A stretch of 64,000 bases of DNA from Prostheceraeus crozeri (taxonomy: Eukaryota > Platyhelminthes > Polycladida > Euryleptidae). This document shows, piece after piece, positions 11,367 to 22,361 of the stretch (position 1 is its first letter; each line of letters begins with the position of its first letter). The notes under the pieces were generated by a model. It made no database searches. It had not been told where the DNA came from and worked only from the letters and a program-made list of their open reading frames with translations. Location of the stretch: positions 232,726 through 296,725 of the forward strand of contig CAJQUW010016962.1 in assembly GCA_907163375.1 (NCBI GenBank), given 5' to 3'. A program made the translations under genes and the position numbers.

Positions 11367-11664
11367 GAGTCTCAGCAAGCTCTCACATAGTCTGAACGGA
11401 ACCTGAGAGTTAGCGCAACAAAAGGGTATAAATAGAAACATTTTTCAATTTATCTGCGACCTGATGTCGATAGTGTGAACAGGTCTGAGACCTGGGTCTC
11501 AGCAGATCTCAGGTCATGTCTCAGCGAGTCTCAGCGTCGATAGTTCAGTGAAGGAGAGGCTCAAGAAAATGAGGGGGAGAGCTTTATTCCTAAGATCTGT
11601 CTCTGAAGTGTGAACGGGTTGGTCTCAGGCTCAGGTTTGATTTGAGGTCAACTCTCAGGTTCTT
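11367..11664. repeat. Right subterminal motif array
   Basis: Mirror partner of the array at 7016-7360. AGTCTGAAC or AGTGTGAAC followed within a few bases by CTGAGA or GGTCTCAGG occurs near 11391, 11471 and 11608, with GTCTCAGC words between. Confidence 0.7.
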
Positions 11665-11679
11665 CTCTCATGTGTGAAC

Positions 11680-12100
11680 ATAGCTTTAGACGAGGTCAAG
11701 TTGGAGACTATTTGGGAAAAGTTGTGAAAAATTTGAGTCATAAATTATCTGACTTTGTTGCAGCTTTTATTCATAAAAAATTTACTGAGGAAAAAAAGAA
11801 AAAATCTATTTTGCATACAATTGAATTTCATTTTTTTCTATTGCATTTGTATTATTGCATGGGAATTTATCGTTATTGTTGAAAAGATATGGTTGGCTTA
11901 ATAGGATAGTAGTATAGTCAATGGCAAGTCTCATGCGTCTAATTTGGTTACTTTCTTTTTAGTTACGTAAGAAGCATGTGATATGAATTCAAGATTGAAT
12001 CTCTACTCCAGTTTGAAAATATCTCGTTTATCGTGATTCCGCTCAGGGAGCGATGCTTTACTATCGAATATGTAATGGCTTGAGGCGGGAGGCGCATAAT
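11680..12100. other. No gene recognised
   Basis: AT-rich. A 70-codon plus frame at 11670-11882 is lysine- and phenylalanine-rich low-complexity sequence and is not supported as a gene. Confidence 0.4.
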
Positions 12101-12309
12101 GAATACAAGGAAAACGTCACAAATCTCTCCCGAAATATATATAATGTCGAATCGAATACACACAAATGTTTAAGTAAAATATGATAAAGGTAAAATCGGC
12201 AAACGTTTCGCGTCCAGACGCTTGGTCACTGCCTTACTAAATGAGTTACTCGATTCGATTCGGCATTATATATATTTCGGGAGAGATTTGTGACGTTTTC
12301 CTTGTGTTC
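12101..12309. mobile_element. Penelope-like terminal repeat remnant, palindromic
   Basis: Arms at 12101-12157 and 12253-12309 are near-perfect inverted copies (AAAACGTCACAAATCTCTCC and its complement). The spacer contains CGTTTCGCGTCCAGACGC, the same kind of paired motif seen at the tail of the Penelope-like element near 59680 (GACGTTTCGGGTCCAGACCC). No coding part remains. It is an old fossil. Confidence 0.55.
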
Positions 12310-12629
12310 ATTTACTATCGAAGTCTGCTTTCTTAGTATACTGTTGGACAAAAAAAATGACAAAGCAAATCTGATCCTAAGAAATCGCTACGCTATGAAT
12401 ATGTATTTACACATCACCATCATACCCAACGCTAAATAATAATTAAACATATGAATATGCTATGTATTGTCTTCATAGGAGATCACTATTCAGTCCACTA
12501 CTGTGATAATCGCTGACTTGATTCGATCACACGCGGCGATATACAATGATGACTCATTCTCAATTATCAATTAGGGTGATACTGTTGACAGCATTTGGTC
12601 ATTGTTTTTATCGAGTCTACACGGCAGAT

Positions 12630-12767
12630 ATGCATCACTGGTCTTCCTCGATTAAATACCGAGCCATGGGTATGGTAGAAACTGGATTGCCTCTGCAACA
12701 AGTTTCTGAAAGGCTGGGCGTCCCCCTCTGTACATTATTCCGATGGACTAATAGATTCCACCTTTTA
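12630..12767 (+). pseudogene. Outer Tc1 transposase, N-terminal helix-turn-helix part
   Basis: 46 codons from ATG at 12630 give the paired-type DNA-binding helix-turn-helix of Tc1 transposases (RAMGMVETGLPLQQVSERLG, then VPLCTLFRWTNRF). The frame is broken by the nested Tc1 at 12768. Setting the insert and one TA aside, codon TTA is followed directly by GGT at 13928 and reads on as GNVERKQGSGRPSRST, the basic GRPR-like linker expected next. The nested element is therefore younger. Confidence 0.85.
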
Positions 12768-13925
12768 CAGATTGTTTCATAAAAAATGGATCACCCTTAA
12801 ACATCGCCTTAACTTCAACTTTGTCTAACTCCGCCAAACTTGAACGAATTTCTCTGAAATTTGGAAGATATGTCAGTTGTGCTTAATAATATCATTGTTG
12901 GAAATTTCAAGCATGAATATTGAGTTGTTTTCCTGTTATAGATAAAAAAAGTAGTAGATAATTTTATCTTCATTTAGCAATGTTACACAAAATCACACCT
13001 CATTCTTATAAAATTACATTTGTTTCCTTTGTTATGTAATATGTTGTTCTACAAGCCAAAAGCTATCAAGCAAAACAAAAATAAAGAAAATCGGTCAATC
13101 AGAGCCAGTATAGCACCATTATTCATCAACAATAATGTAACTGCTACATGTGATTAACTGGACTTCATGTTCCATAGCTTCCTGACTTCGTTGCGGTGGT
13201 GTTGGCAGCACTCCTGATTGCTTTCAGCTAGAAATCTATCTCTTACCGGTTGAAAACAATACAAAGCACAAATGAACAATAACGAGATCGCATTCACAAA
13301 AGGCAAAGTGTCAGCCTTTGCAGGGCTGGCATTTGGACCAATGGCCGCCCTGAACTTCACATACAGCAAGGAACCATGAATTCTGAACGCTATGTGAATG
13401 TTTTACGAATGAACATTGGCCAAATGACAGATCAACTTGGTGATCCATCGACTTGGTTATTTGTGGATGATAATGCTACGTGTCACAGGAGTAGTAGAGT
13501 CAACTTATGCAAGTCTCAATTAAGGCTTAGGACATTATCTTGGCCAGCTCGTTCTCCTGATCTGAATCCCATAGAAAAGGTATGGAGTATTCTAAAACGT
13601 AACGTTCGTCGTTCACTGCTACCTACAGATGGCGTATCACAACTTGCGTCACTGTTAAAAAGAGAGTGGAGAAAGTTAGATCAGTCAAAAATCAACGATA
13701 TCATCGAATCAATGCCTAGACGAATTGGTAATGTCATTGACAATAAGGGTAGGGCCACAAAATATTAGCTTCTTAAGAACCGTTACTGTATCATAGCTTA
13801 TCAGATTATATAAGGACATTTAAATATATTAGGGACATGAAATAACATGAAAAATGCTTTCTGTATCATACTTATGTTTTATTTAGTCAAATTTTAGGAT
13901 GATCCACTTTTTATGAAACGGACTG
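12768..13925 (+). mobile_element. Nested Tc1-like transposon, 1158 bp
   Basis: Tips CAGATTGTTTCATAAAAAA and, reversed, CAGTCCGTTTCATAAAAAG form ~30-bp imperfect inverted repeats. TA at 12766-12767 and 13926-13927 flank the element. It is inserted in the outer Tc1 transposase gene. The 5' half has lost its coding sequence; the 3' half keeps the catalytic end of a different Tc1 lineage. Size and tips suggest an internally deleted copy. Confidence 0.88.
13283..13768 (+). pseudogene. Nested Tc1 transposase, C-terminal half
   Basis: The frame is open from 13283. GIWTNGRPELHIQQGTMNSE is the usual segment before the second catalytic Asp. Then come LFVDDNATCHRSSRV and WPARSPDLNPIEKVWSILKR, with 34 residues between the second D and the E. 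It ends NKGRATKY. The helix-turn-helix half and the first Asp are gone, so it cannot be active. It differs clearly from the outer element's transposase, so this is a separate family and not a duplication. Confidence 0.85.
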
Positions 13926-13927
13926 TA

Positions 13928-14707
13928 GGTAATGTTGAGAGAAAACAAGGCTCTGGACGACCTTCACGATCAACCACGAGAGCAGACCGGCATTTAGTTC
14001 GGTTTTCGAGGCGGAATCCTTACTTGTCTTCCACCCAACTACTCAGGTCGTGGGGCATCTCAGTTTCAAGTCGCACGGTTCCATGCGCCGATGCCACTTT
14101 CGCGAGCCACAGTGGAAGCGAATCGTATTCACTGATGAGTCTCGCTTTCAAGTACGGCCATCAGATGGAAGAGTAACGAGTATGGAGAGTGCCAACCGAA
14201 GCCATGCGTAAAGACCTCATTCAGGAGACTACATCTTTTGGAGGAGGCTCGGTGATGGTATGGGGAGCTCTCTGCTGCGATAGCAGATCGCCGTTGGTTG
14301 TCATCCGAGGCAACTTAAATCGTAGATCTTACGGTCAAATCCTCAACAACAATTTACTACCTTTGGCGCAAGACACCTTAGGTACTCCACAGTCATCTTG
14401 GCGGCTTCAAGATGACAACGCCACACCGCATCGAAGCGCGTATGTTCGACATGTTCTAGAGGTCACTGGGATTCGTAGGATAGATTGGCCTGCAAGAAGT
14501 GCCGCTTTAAATACAATCGAATATGTGTGGGACGAACTCGGACGTCGAGTCAAACAACGAGAACCTTCTTCGCTCTCGGAACTCGCAACATTCCTAGTCG
14601 AGGAGTGGAATGCCATTCCTCAAAACCAAATACGCCACATCATCCTCAGCATGGCAAGGAGAATTAACCAAGAGCTGCAGACTCGTGGTGGCTACACAAA
14701 GTACTAG
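13928..14707 (+). pseudogene. Outer Tc1 transposase, catalytic part, DD34E
   Basis: It continues the transposase begun at 12630: linker and second helix-turn-helix (to about 14080), then a deletion of some 40 codons with frame loss, then FTDESRFQVRPSDGRV near 14125 (first D), another frame change near 14180, VMVWGALCCDSRSPLVVIRG, QDDNATPHRS (second D) and IEYVWDELG (E). I count 34 residues between the second D and the E, which gives DD34E. The usual SPDLNPIE reads SAALNTIE here. The C-terminus (LQTRGGYTKY) ends at TAG 14705-14707, just before the right inverted repeat. Inactive. Confidence 0.85.
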
Positions 14708-15247
14708 ACACTTCGTTCATTATTTCCTTCTGATTTTTATGAATAAAGATGTTTATAAAAGTTGTTTTACTAGCAACCATATCTGAAACTTGAGAAATGG
14801 AATTTAACAATATTTAACATGTTCCTACATGCAAAATTTATTATGAATGTTGTATAGAAAAAATTACTGCTATACAGCACTAATGAACGTTTAATTAATA
14901 TGACAGTAAATTTCAATTTCTATACCGAGAATAAACGTCGTGTACATGCATCAATAACGTCCTATGAGTCATCATTGTATATCGCCGCGTGTGATCGATT
15001 CAAGTCAGCGATTATCACAGTTGGACTGAATAGTGATCTCATGTAAAGACAATAGATAGTTTATTCATATGTTTAATTATTATTTAGCGTTGAGCATGAT
15101 GGTGTTGTAGAAAAACAAATTTATATCGATTTCTTAGCATCAGAATGACTTTGCCATTTATTTTGTCCAACAGCATATTTATATTTTGCGGCAATTTTCC
15201 TTCGTCTAACCTTGGCTATCGTTATCTTATTAATATAATGTATATGA

Positions 15248-15423
15248 ATCGCTAAATTGCTGGTGAATTTGGTGACAAAGAACTTATACAAGAAGCTCAA
15301 CAATAAAAAAGTCTCATCTCCCAAAGACATGAGCTGTGATGACTGCGACGTGGAAGTGCATCTGATGAACATCATAGCGACTTTAATGCAAGAACATGGG
15401 ATACATTACGGAAAGGCTATCAG
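15248..15423 (+). CDS. Left part of an unrecognised ORF split by a hAT-type insertion
   Basis: Open from 15248 (TGA at 15245), with ATG at 15329 (MSCDDCDVEVHLMNIIATLM). It runs into the hAT-type element at 15424. When one copy of the 8-bp duplication GCTATCAG is kept, the frame continues at 17623 for 24 more codons to TAA at 17693-17695. A CCAAAG|AC acceptor-like site precedes the ATG. Frame continuity across the empty site is suggestive, but the peptide is short, matches nothing I know, and another frame here is also open for a short way. Confidence 0.25.
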
Positions 15424-17614
15424 CAGAGTTGGAAAAGTCGGAATTGGAATTAATTCCGATCCGGAATTAATTCCATTTTTCGCCGGAATTGGAATTGGAA
15501 TCGACGATATTTAAATCTACTGGAATTGGAATTGGAATTGACCTTGATAAAATTTCAATTCCGCTTTTTCGATAGACCTTTGATAAATCTATTTGTACAA
15601 AAATTGAAATCACAGTATTCGGCCGCTGTGTTAACTGCACGCAGAGATAAGAGAGAGATAGATCGACAGAGGTAGCTTTATTCTATTGTTGAATAAAGGA
15701 TATTTTTGTGACTTCGATGGGCCTACAGCCCCGGACAATGTTATTTCAGCGATTAAGCAGACAATGAGAAGACAATCATCTTTATTCAATCTGTTACTTA
15801 GTTATTTATCAAGTAAGATAATTAATAAAAATAAAGCACATTAACAGCGTTGAATTTAGCTCTTGATAGGATAAGCACAAAAATTGGAGATTAACTTAAT
15901 TGTTGTACACACGAAAAACAATATGTTTGGAAAGAGGAAAATTAACGCTGCATTAAAGGGCAGCAACCCTGTCAGTTCAAATCATAATATAAACAGTGTC
16001 AACAGATTATTCTAATAATTAATCATTAAATTACATGGACTATCATTCAACTTCCAATCACAACAATTAACAATATTAATTTTAAAGACTATAGTTATAT
16101 AGACACGGTAAACAACGATAAAAGAAAAACTTTACACTTACAACATTATTTCTCAATGTTGAAATCACTTCAATTCGATCGGACTCACTTATATCAAAAT
16201 AATATCAAAAATATCAGTGTCACTTATACCGTCAATCTTCAATCGCGCTCGCTGCTGTGTTGTTGTTCGCTGGCGGGCAGTTGTTGTTGTTACTTCTGTA
16301 GTTATGTTACGCTGCGAGAGCCCGGAGTTCTTCTAACAGCTACTGAAGATGTCGTATGTGTTGTTGTTGTTGGTAGTTGTTGTTGTGTCAATTTCTCATC
16401 GTTTCTAATTTATACAAATTTTAGAGACTTAACTAACTTTTAACTTTAAACTTTTTGAGACGATAAAATCACTTTCTTTTGAAAATTGAAAGAGTTTCCT
16501 TTAATCTCTACTCATTAGCTTTTGACCCGAGCACATTTCGTTCTTATCAAGGAATTTTTAATCTCCCTTTTTAACATAGACCGTTAATCAAATTTCATGA
16601 TATCATTTTTATCGTCGTTTTTTTCTTTCATCAACAATCACGTCATTCGCACACTGGATTTCTTTCTTCTGTCAATTTAGTAATAGATTTATTCGCATCT
16701 CATCTCTCTCTCTCTCTCTCAGCGTTTGACTCTTTGCTGACCGTTAACTTTCTTTTTTTCACGAGATATTGAATATCTCGTTTACGAAACGAAAATGGCG
16801 TGGGCTGACCGCTTACATATATACATGTACACAACAGTGGCGGATCTAGGAATAAATCATAAAGGGGGCGGTGGAAAATTGACCTCTGCTGAAGGTCTCT
16901 TACCATGTCGCTAAGTATACTGCAATAGAAGAATTAAGATGAATTAAATTTCTGTATATTTCAAATGTAAAGTTCAATCGACGTTTTGATAAGGCAAAAG
17001 TATCGATTACTTCTTCAACAGGAATTCAAGTGTTCGGATGCATGTGTATTAATGATATAACCACCTGCACCATTGCCCCTGCCACATCGTCTACAGATGA
17101 AGGATGAAAGTGGAAATTTAAATAGGATAGTAGTCAAAATTAATAGAAACTTTCAGAGATTCACATAAGTTAAGAATAATCGCAATGTGTGAATAGGCAA
17201 CAAATGCAACCTTTTTTCAGTATTCCATTAGTGAATTTTTTGACGAGGAACGTTATCAGCGGAACTAAAAAGCAATTTTACTACTACTTAGATTCATAGG
17301 GGGGCGGCCGCCCCTTTTGCCCTCATTAAATCCGCCCCTGGTACACAAGAAATATGAGCTATTAACATGAAAACGCACACAGGAACAACGAGGATAGTAT
17401 AAGGGCACATGGGTTAGATTGAAACGAACAAACGTTAGATGCATTAACATAAGACACTATACGAGACTTGCAATTATCGGAATTGAATCTTATTATGGAA
17501 TTGGAATTGGAATTGAATTGAACTATTTCGACTGGAATTGGAATTGGATTTGGAATTGAAATTTCTGCTCCGGAATTGGAATTAGAAAATTTCAGTGGAA
17601 TTTTTCCAGCTCTG
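15424..17614. mobile_element. Non-autonomous hAT-type element with GGAATT arrays, 2191 bp
   Basis: The ends are CAGAGTTGGAAAAGTCGG and, reversed, CAGAGCTGGAAAAATTCC. Perfect 8-bp duplications GCTATCAG sit at 15416-15423 and 17615-17622, the hAT hallmark. Subterminal GGAATT hexamers fill about 100 bp at each end. The interior (15570-17450) has no transposase and holds GT/TTG-rich and (TC)n simple sequence. A 506-bp MITE is inserted at 16835-17340; without it the element is about 1.68 kb. Confidence 0.92.
16835..17340. mobile_element. hAT-type MITE nested in the GGAATT element
   Basis: The ends are CAGTGGCGGATCTAGG and, reversed, CAGGGGCGGATTTAATGAGG. A perfect 8-bp duplication GTACACAA lies at 16827-16834 and 17341-17348. 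G/C-rich subterminal runs (AAGGGGGCGG and CCGCCCC) are mirror-placed. It has no coding capacity. It is younger than the element it sits in. Confidence 0.92.
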
Positions 17615-17622
17615 GCTATCAG

Positions 17623-17695
17623 CAACCGTAAAGTAAAGCATGATGCAAAAAGCTGCTACCAAATAACTAAAACAACATCGCAAACTCTGCATTAA
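17623..17695 (+). CDS. Right part of the split ORF
   Basis: Continues the frame from 15423 across the insertion as NRKVKHDAKSCYQITKTTSQ, ending TLH and TAA. It is basic and Ser/Thr-rich. Support is only the clean frame across the target site. Confidence 0.22.
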
Positions 17696-17724
17696 TAGCA
17701 AATAGAGTACTTTACTACCCTGTG

Positions 17725-18432
17725 GTAAAGGCGACGTCGGCTCGAGGTCGCACGATCGGCCAAATCGACTTTCTGCCGACGTTGGTTGACAGTTGGCCAG
17801 TGAGTCGGTGGCCGCTGATATGCCGACGGTTGGCGAATGGTCGCATTGCGATCCAAAGCCGACGTCGGCTCACAGTTGGCCAGTATGTCTGTGACCACCA
17901 ATTTGCCGACCATCGACCTAACGTTGGCTCATAGTTGGCCAGTGAGTCGGTGACCACCAGTTTGCCGACCATCAATCTGAAGTCAAGCATGCGGTTCGAG
18001 GAACAATAACTAGTTAGTGTAATGAAAAGCCGTGGCCAAATATAGTTAAATCCATGCAACTTGAGTGAAATATTACACTCTCTTTTAGGCATTTAAAGTT
18101 GAGGCATTTTTATCATCATTTTGCCTGAAGTTTCTGATGAAACTAACTATCTTTCGTCCTTGTCTCCAAATGGTTAATAGTTAGTTTTATCAGAAACGTT
18201 TGAAAAAATGTTGTCAAAATATAATTCAAAAACCATTAGCGCATCCGTGCATATTTGTGAAACACGGTGAGCAGTATCTGTTCTTTGATGATATTTTACC
18301 AAAATTGCATAAATTTGCCTTCATTTTACCAAAGCTTTTTGTTACACTTACTACATATTGTTGTTCTAACTACATGCTTGACTTGGATTGATCGTCGACA
18401 AACTGGTGGTCACCGACTCAATTGGCTTGGCC
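17725..18432. repeat. Fold-back element with ~60-bp internal repeats
   Basis: Sequence from about 17935 to 18070 recurs in reverse complement at about 18290-18432 (GAGTCGGTGACCACCAGTTTG against its complement), with 75-80 percent match by eye. The left arm alone carries three copies of a ~60-bp unit with AGTTGGCCAGTGAGTCGGTG and TTTGCCGACCATC (near 17790, 17872 and 17931). It is probably a fold-back or MITE-like DNA transposon. No target duplication was found. Confidence 0.65.
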
Positions 18433-21397
18433 TTCGTGAAACCCCATGGCACAGACTACAAATAAGAATAACCAAGTTAGAAAATATACACTCACCTTGT
18501 TATGATTGTCATGTGTTCTGGAGTCGAACTCCAAATGGACTCCAAATGGTTGTTTTGAGATTTCATCGCGATGGGTTTTGTTTGCTGAAGATATGATATC
18601 AACAAGCACATTTTCGGTGTATGTGAAATTCATTCATAAATTATTCTACAATTACAAGAAAATCCGTTAAAGTTGACACATGATGAATAAAAGGCTCAAA
18701 GCTCACCAGAATTAGAGGATGACATTCATCTTTCGTTACTAAGACTGGATTCATGAAATTGATGTCGATTATTCCAAAAGCAATTATTGGCAACTGTACC
18801 AAATAGACACATTTGTCAGAAATGATACAGAAACATATAATTGTTTGGAAAGAAATCTCGCATATTTTGGAGGATCTGAAACTAGGTGTAATGAATAGCC
18901 AAAGAATGTCTTACAAGTCTATTCAGTTTTCAAATATAGGGCTTGAAGGGTTAAGTTAAACATATTAAATCATATCAAGCATTTAATCATATGTTATATT
19001 ATCATATTAGTCAATAGTAAAAGTAAATAATTCCAACTTTGCTTGTGGAGGCAGTGCGTAGGCTAGATAGATAAATGAATTCACTATTGCTTTATTTTGT
19101 TAAATTTCAACAATACTTTCATTTTAATATATCCATTAATTAAAATGATGAAATCTGCAAATGTAATACCCACTTGACAACCGCTTATGTGATGACATAT
19201 TTTGATGTACATGTAATTCATGGTGACTCAGTAAACATGCACCAGCTGTACCTAGACCTAAGTAAAATACCAATAATAATTTCAGATCAAAAAGTACTTT
19301 TTGAGATGAAAGAGTAGCAGTGAGTTAACATGTAAATAAACTTTCTAGTTATCATAAAACATCAAAATTATTTTTCTAAATTGCGTAACAGAATCTAGGT
19401 CTGTAATAAAAAGAAAGTCTTAATTGATTACACTGATAATACACTGCACAATTTAAAAGGCACGTCAATCAGTTTCAAAAATGAAGTAATTGAGAAGAAT
19501 GAAGCCTATACTTAATTAGTAGCATAAATTTTAAAGTCGCAATTACGAAATTACAAGAACAGATATAGATAATCAGGAGCAGATGCGGAAGGTCTATACA
19601 TGATCATGATCCATGAATCCAAATAACATTCAAATTTGTTGATTTGAGTCTTCAAAAAACATTTTGGTACTTGATACCTCCCCCATGTTTAGAAATGTGT
19701 GTAAAATCAACAAAAGTGAATGAATCGTCACAAATCTTGCAGTAAACTTAGTTGAGCATATTTTCTACATGCATGCCAAAATTCATGCAAATTGCGCAAG
19801 TACTTTTTGATTGAAAGAAGATAACTTGAAATGTAGCGATGTCACAGCTTGATCTGACTTCTTCTGACCCCATCATATGAGCCAATAGAACTAGATTTGA
19901 GATATTCGTGAAGTAACAATTATGGCCAGAGCCACATCCGCTTAAATATTTAACTTAAAAAAGTGTGGTCGGATAGTGGTCGTGGGAAGATTTAAAATAG
20001 CAGTGGATGAGACGAAAACAGAGAGAGAACAATGCACACAGTATGCGAATGTAAAATGCATCGTACAGACGAAGTCAGATCAACCTGCATGTTGATATTG
20101 GAACATTTGACTTTATCGTCTCTAGTTTAAAAGTAGGCTACTTGTCCGATTTGCATAAATCTTTTTCTGTGGGTGGAAAATATACCCAACTACGTTGGCA
20201 TGACGAAGTTTTTTGTCAATTGGTTCATTTTAAAAGTTTTAGAGAAATTTGAAAAGTGGGGGTGATAACCCATAAGTTGCTGCATGCAGACTACATGTTG
20301 ACTTGCAAGTAAAAATTGAGCTCGCATTTTGAAACTTACCCTTTCTATGTAGTTTGATGCACAATAACATGAGATGCATGGTTTAAATCCTGTTGCATAA
20401 ATAAATTGAGAGGGAATTTGATTGCTTCCTTGCGTGGAAAATCTCTCATATACGTGATAACTGACTGCACACGAGCGTTCATAATTTTCGAGTTATTATG
20501 ATAATTCAGTATCGTTGAAAGTGTTATTCAATCACTTCGATACGTCAATAATGCTGCAGTTCGGTGAGGTAGTCTCGTAAGTAACATTCCATGTACTGTG
20601 ATGGATGAAGTAAGTAAATGACAAAAGCACAGGTGCGATCACGAAACTGACGATAGATGAAGAAAGAAGGCGCATATATGTATTTAAATATCCTTTGTTA
20701 CGGCGACGCTTAGTGGTAATAATTGTCAATGAAAACACCGAGCTCGTTGTGCGCTTTGCTGTGATAGACCATGCAAGAGACTGAACGAGCAGTCAAGCTA
20801 CTGCGCAGCTTTCCACTTGACGGCGAGGACAATGAAACAATCAGGGAACACCAGACGGCAGACCACGCACACTATGAGTCACAGGCATAGACGGTTTGTT
20901 GCAAGGACGCGGCGGGGAATTATCGACCGCTACTGTTCTGACAAATGAATGAATCTTCACAATTGTATTGACGCTGAATTTTTCTACAGTGATAGAAAGA
21001 TAGCGCAGTCAGATCAGATCTCACAGACTGAGTGAGCTGATATTAACGCATCTGTTTGATTCAGCGGCTTTCTGATTCATTATCTAAAGTTCAGAAATTT
21101 TTAGTGAAGTAATTTAGCGAATACAACTGTATCAATCAAAAATCAACAACATAGGTTACTGAAGTAGAACCGCGTAGGTCCATATATATAGTAGTCTATT
21201 GACTGTTTCAAAGTGAGTCTATTTCTTATTGTAGCCACTCTACCGATGATTTAAAAATAATAGAGATCATCAATAACATGCTTTTAGATCGGAAATACGC
21301 AATGAGCATAATATGGGTTTTACATTCGATAACCAGCTTCAGCCCATATAAAACCGCAGTTGTATTTTTCATTACAATGCATGATTCGCTATGAAAT
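18433..21397. other. No gene recognised
   Basis: AT-rich sequence with short chance frames only. The 109-codon plus frame at 18267-18596 overlaps the fold-back arm and has no domain. Confidence 0.5.
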
Positions 21398-22361
21398 CTA
21401 GAACAGGTACAACTGCATTCGAGGATTCAGCACTGCAGAAAATTCTGATGCTGAAAGAATTTCCAGATAATGTCCGATATCCCTCTTAAGATTTTGCCAT
21501 TGGGAAGGCAACAATACTCTAGTCCGACCATGGTCAAGTTGGGGGAAAGAGGAAGGAGCGATCCAAAGGCGTAGGGGTAGATGAGTAGTACGCACAACCC
21601 GAGGTCTGCAATAATGCCTGACACTTGGTGCCACTATGATGCGCTAACACACCTAGGCGCGAGAGCCGGGGGGGGGAATATAATCTACATCTCATATTCG
21701 TGTGAACTGAGAGGGAGTTTGTGTGCGTGATGCGAGAGAGAGAGAGCGCTAACATTGAGGGGTGTGTGGTTGGGGGGGGGGAGGAGGTGGGATGTTTTAA
21801 TGGATGCTCGGTTTGAATAGAATTGCTTCGGAAGGTGATATAATAAAAACACACACAGACTACTATACGTTGGGCGGCGAGGGGCGGGCGTGTTAATTGG
21901 GCGCTCATCTATCTATCACATCTACATGATGTGAGATAGCGAGCGTACACCGGGGACGATCATATCTATATATCTCTCTATTAGTGAAGAATAATATGTT
22001 GAGGGGAATTGTGGTTGGGGTGTGGTTTTGGTTGGTGTGGGAGATGATTGTTTGTGAGGGGGTGGAGGGAGGGGGAGTGGGAGAGAGTGCGAGAGTGTGA
22101 GCGGTGCGGAGGTGGGGATGGAGATGAGTAGTGTGGATGGGATAGGGGGGAAGATGTGTGAGGTTATAGTGTGGTACTGGGGGATTGGATTTTGGGTTGG
22201 GTGGAGGTTGGAATATGCGATTTTTATGTATCTGGGGTGGGAGGGAGTGGGTGGTAAAGTAAAAGGAAGAGGTGTGGGAGGGATTAGAATAGGGTGTAGT
22301 GGTGGAGGATAAAAAAATAGGGAGTGTAATTTGTTATTTTATGTGAAAGTGGTAAAGTAGA
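21398..22361 (-). other. Strand-skewed flank below the RNase H LINE
   Basis: On the minus strand this reads as C/T-rich sequence (CCTCCACCACTACACCC and similar) with (TC)n and a 9-C run. It may be the LINE's 3' UTR down to about 21960. Two overlapping minus frames at 21398-21634 are without known domains. No poly(A) tail or target duplication was seen, so the LINE 3' end is not fixed. Confidence 0.35.

Larger units (their letters stand above)
7002..11679. mobile_element. 4.7-kb terminal-inverted-repeat element, superfamily unassigned
   Basis: GTTCACACATGAGAG at 7002-7016 is repeated in reverse complement at 11665-11679, and weaker matching extends a few bases outward. Both ends carry the same subterminal words, AGTGTGAAC and CTGAGAC or their complements, many times over about 300 bp. 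The interior has no ORF above 90 codons and nothing like a transposase, so the element is non-autonomous or wholly decayed. A clear target duplication was not found; TTAA occurs near the left edge but not the right. A hAT-like end (8659) lies inside. Confidence 0.7.
12339..15175 (+). mobile_element. Tc1-like DNA transposon with ~215-bp inverted repeats, carrying a second Tc1
   Basis: The left repeat (12339-12557) and right repeat (about 14964-15175) match in reverse complement with scattered differences. Tips are TACTGTTGGACAAA and TGCTGTTGGACAAA. TA lies at 12337-12338 and 15176-15177, the standard Tc1/mariner target duplication. Without the nested element (12768-13925) it is about 1.68 kb, the normal size. 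It encodes a decayed DD34E transposase (12630-12767 plus 13928-14707). Confidence 0.88.

Noticed and set aside
21398-21634. Two overlapping minus frames below the LINE
   Set aside because: No domain, and both overlap the strand-skewed flank; not enough to call a gene.
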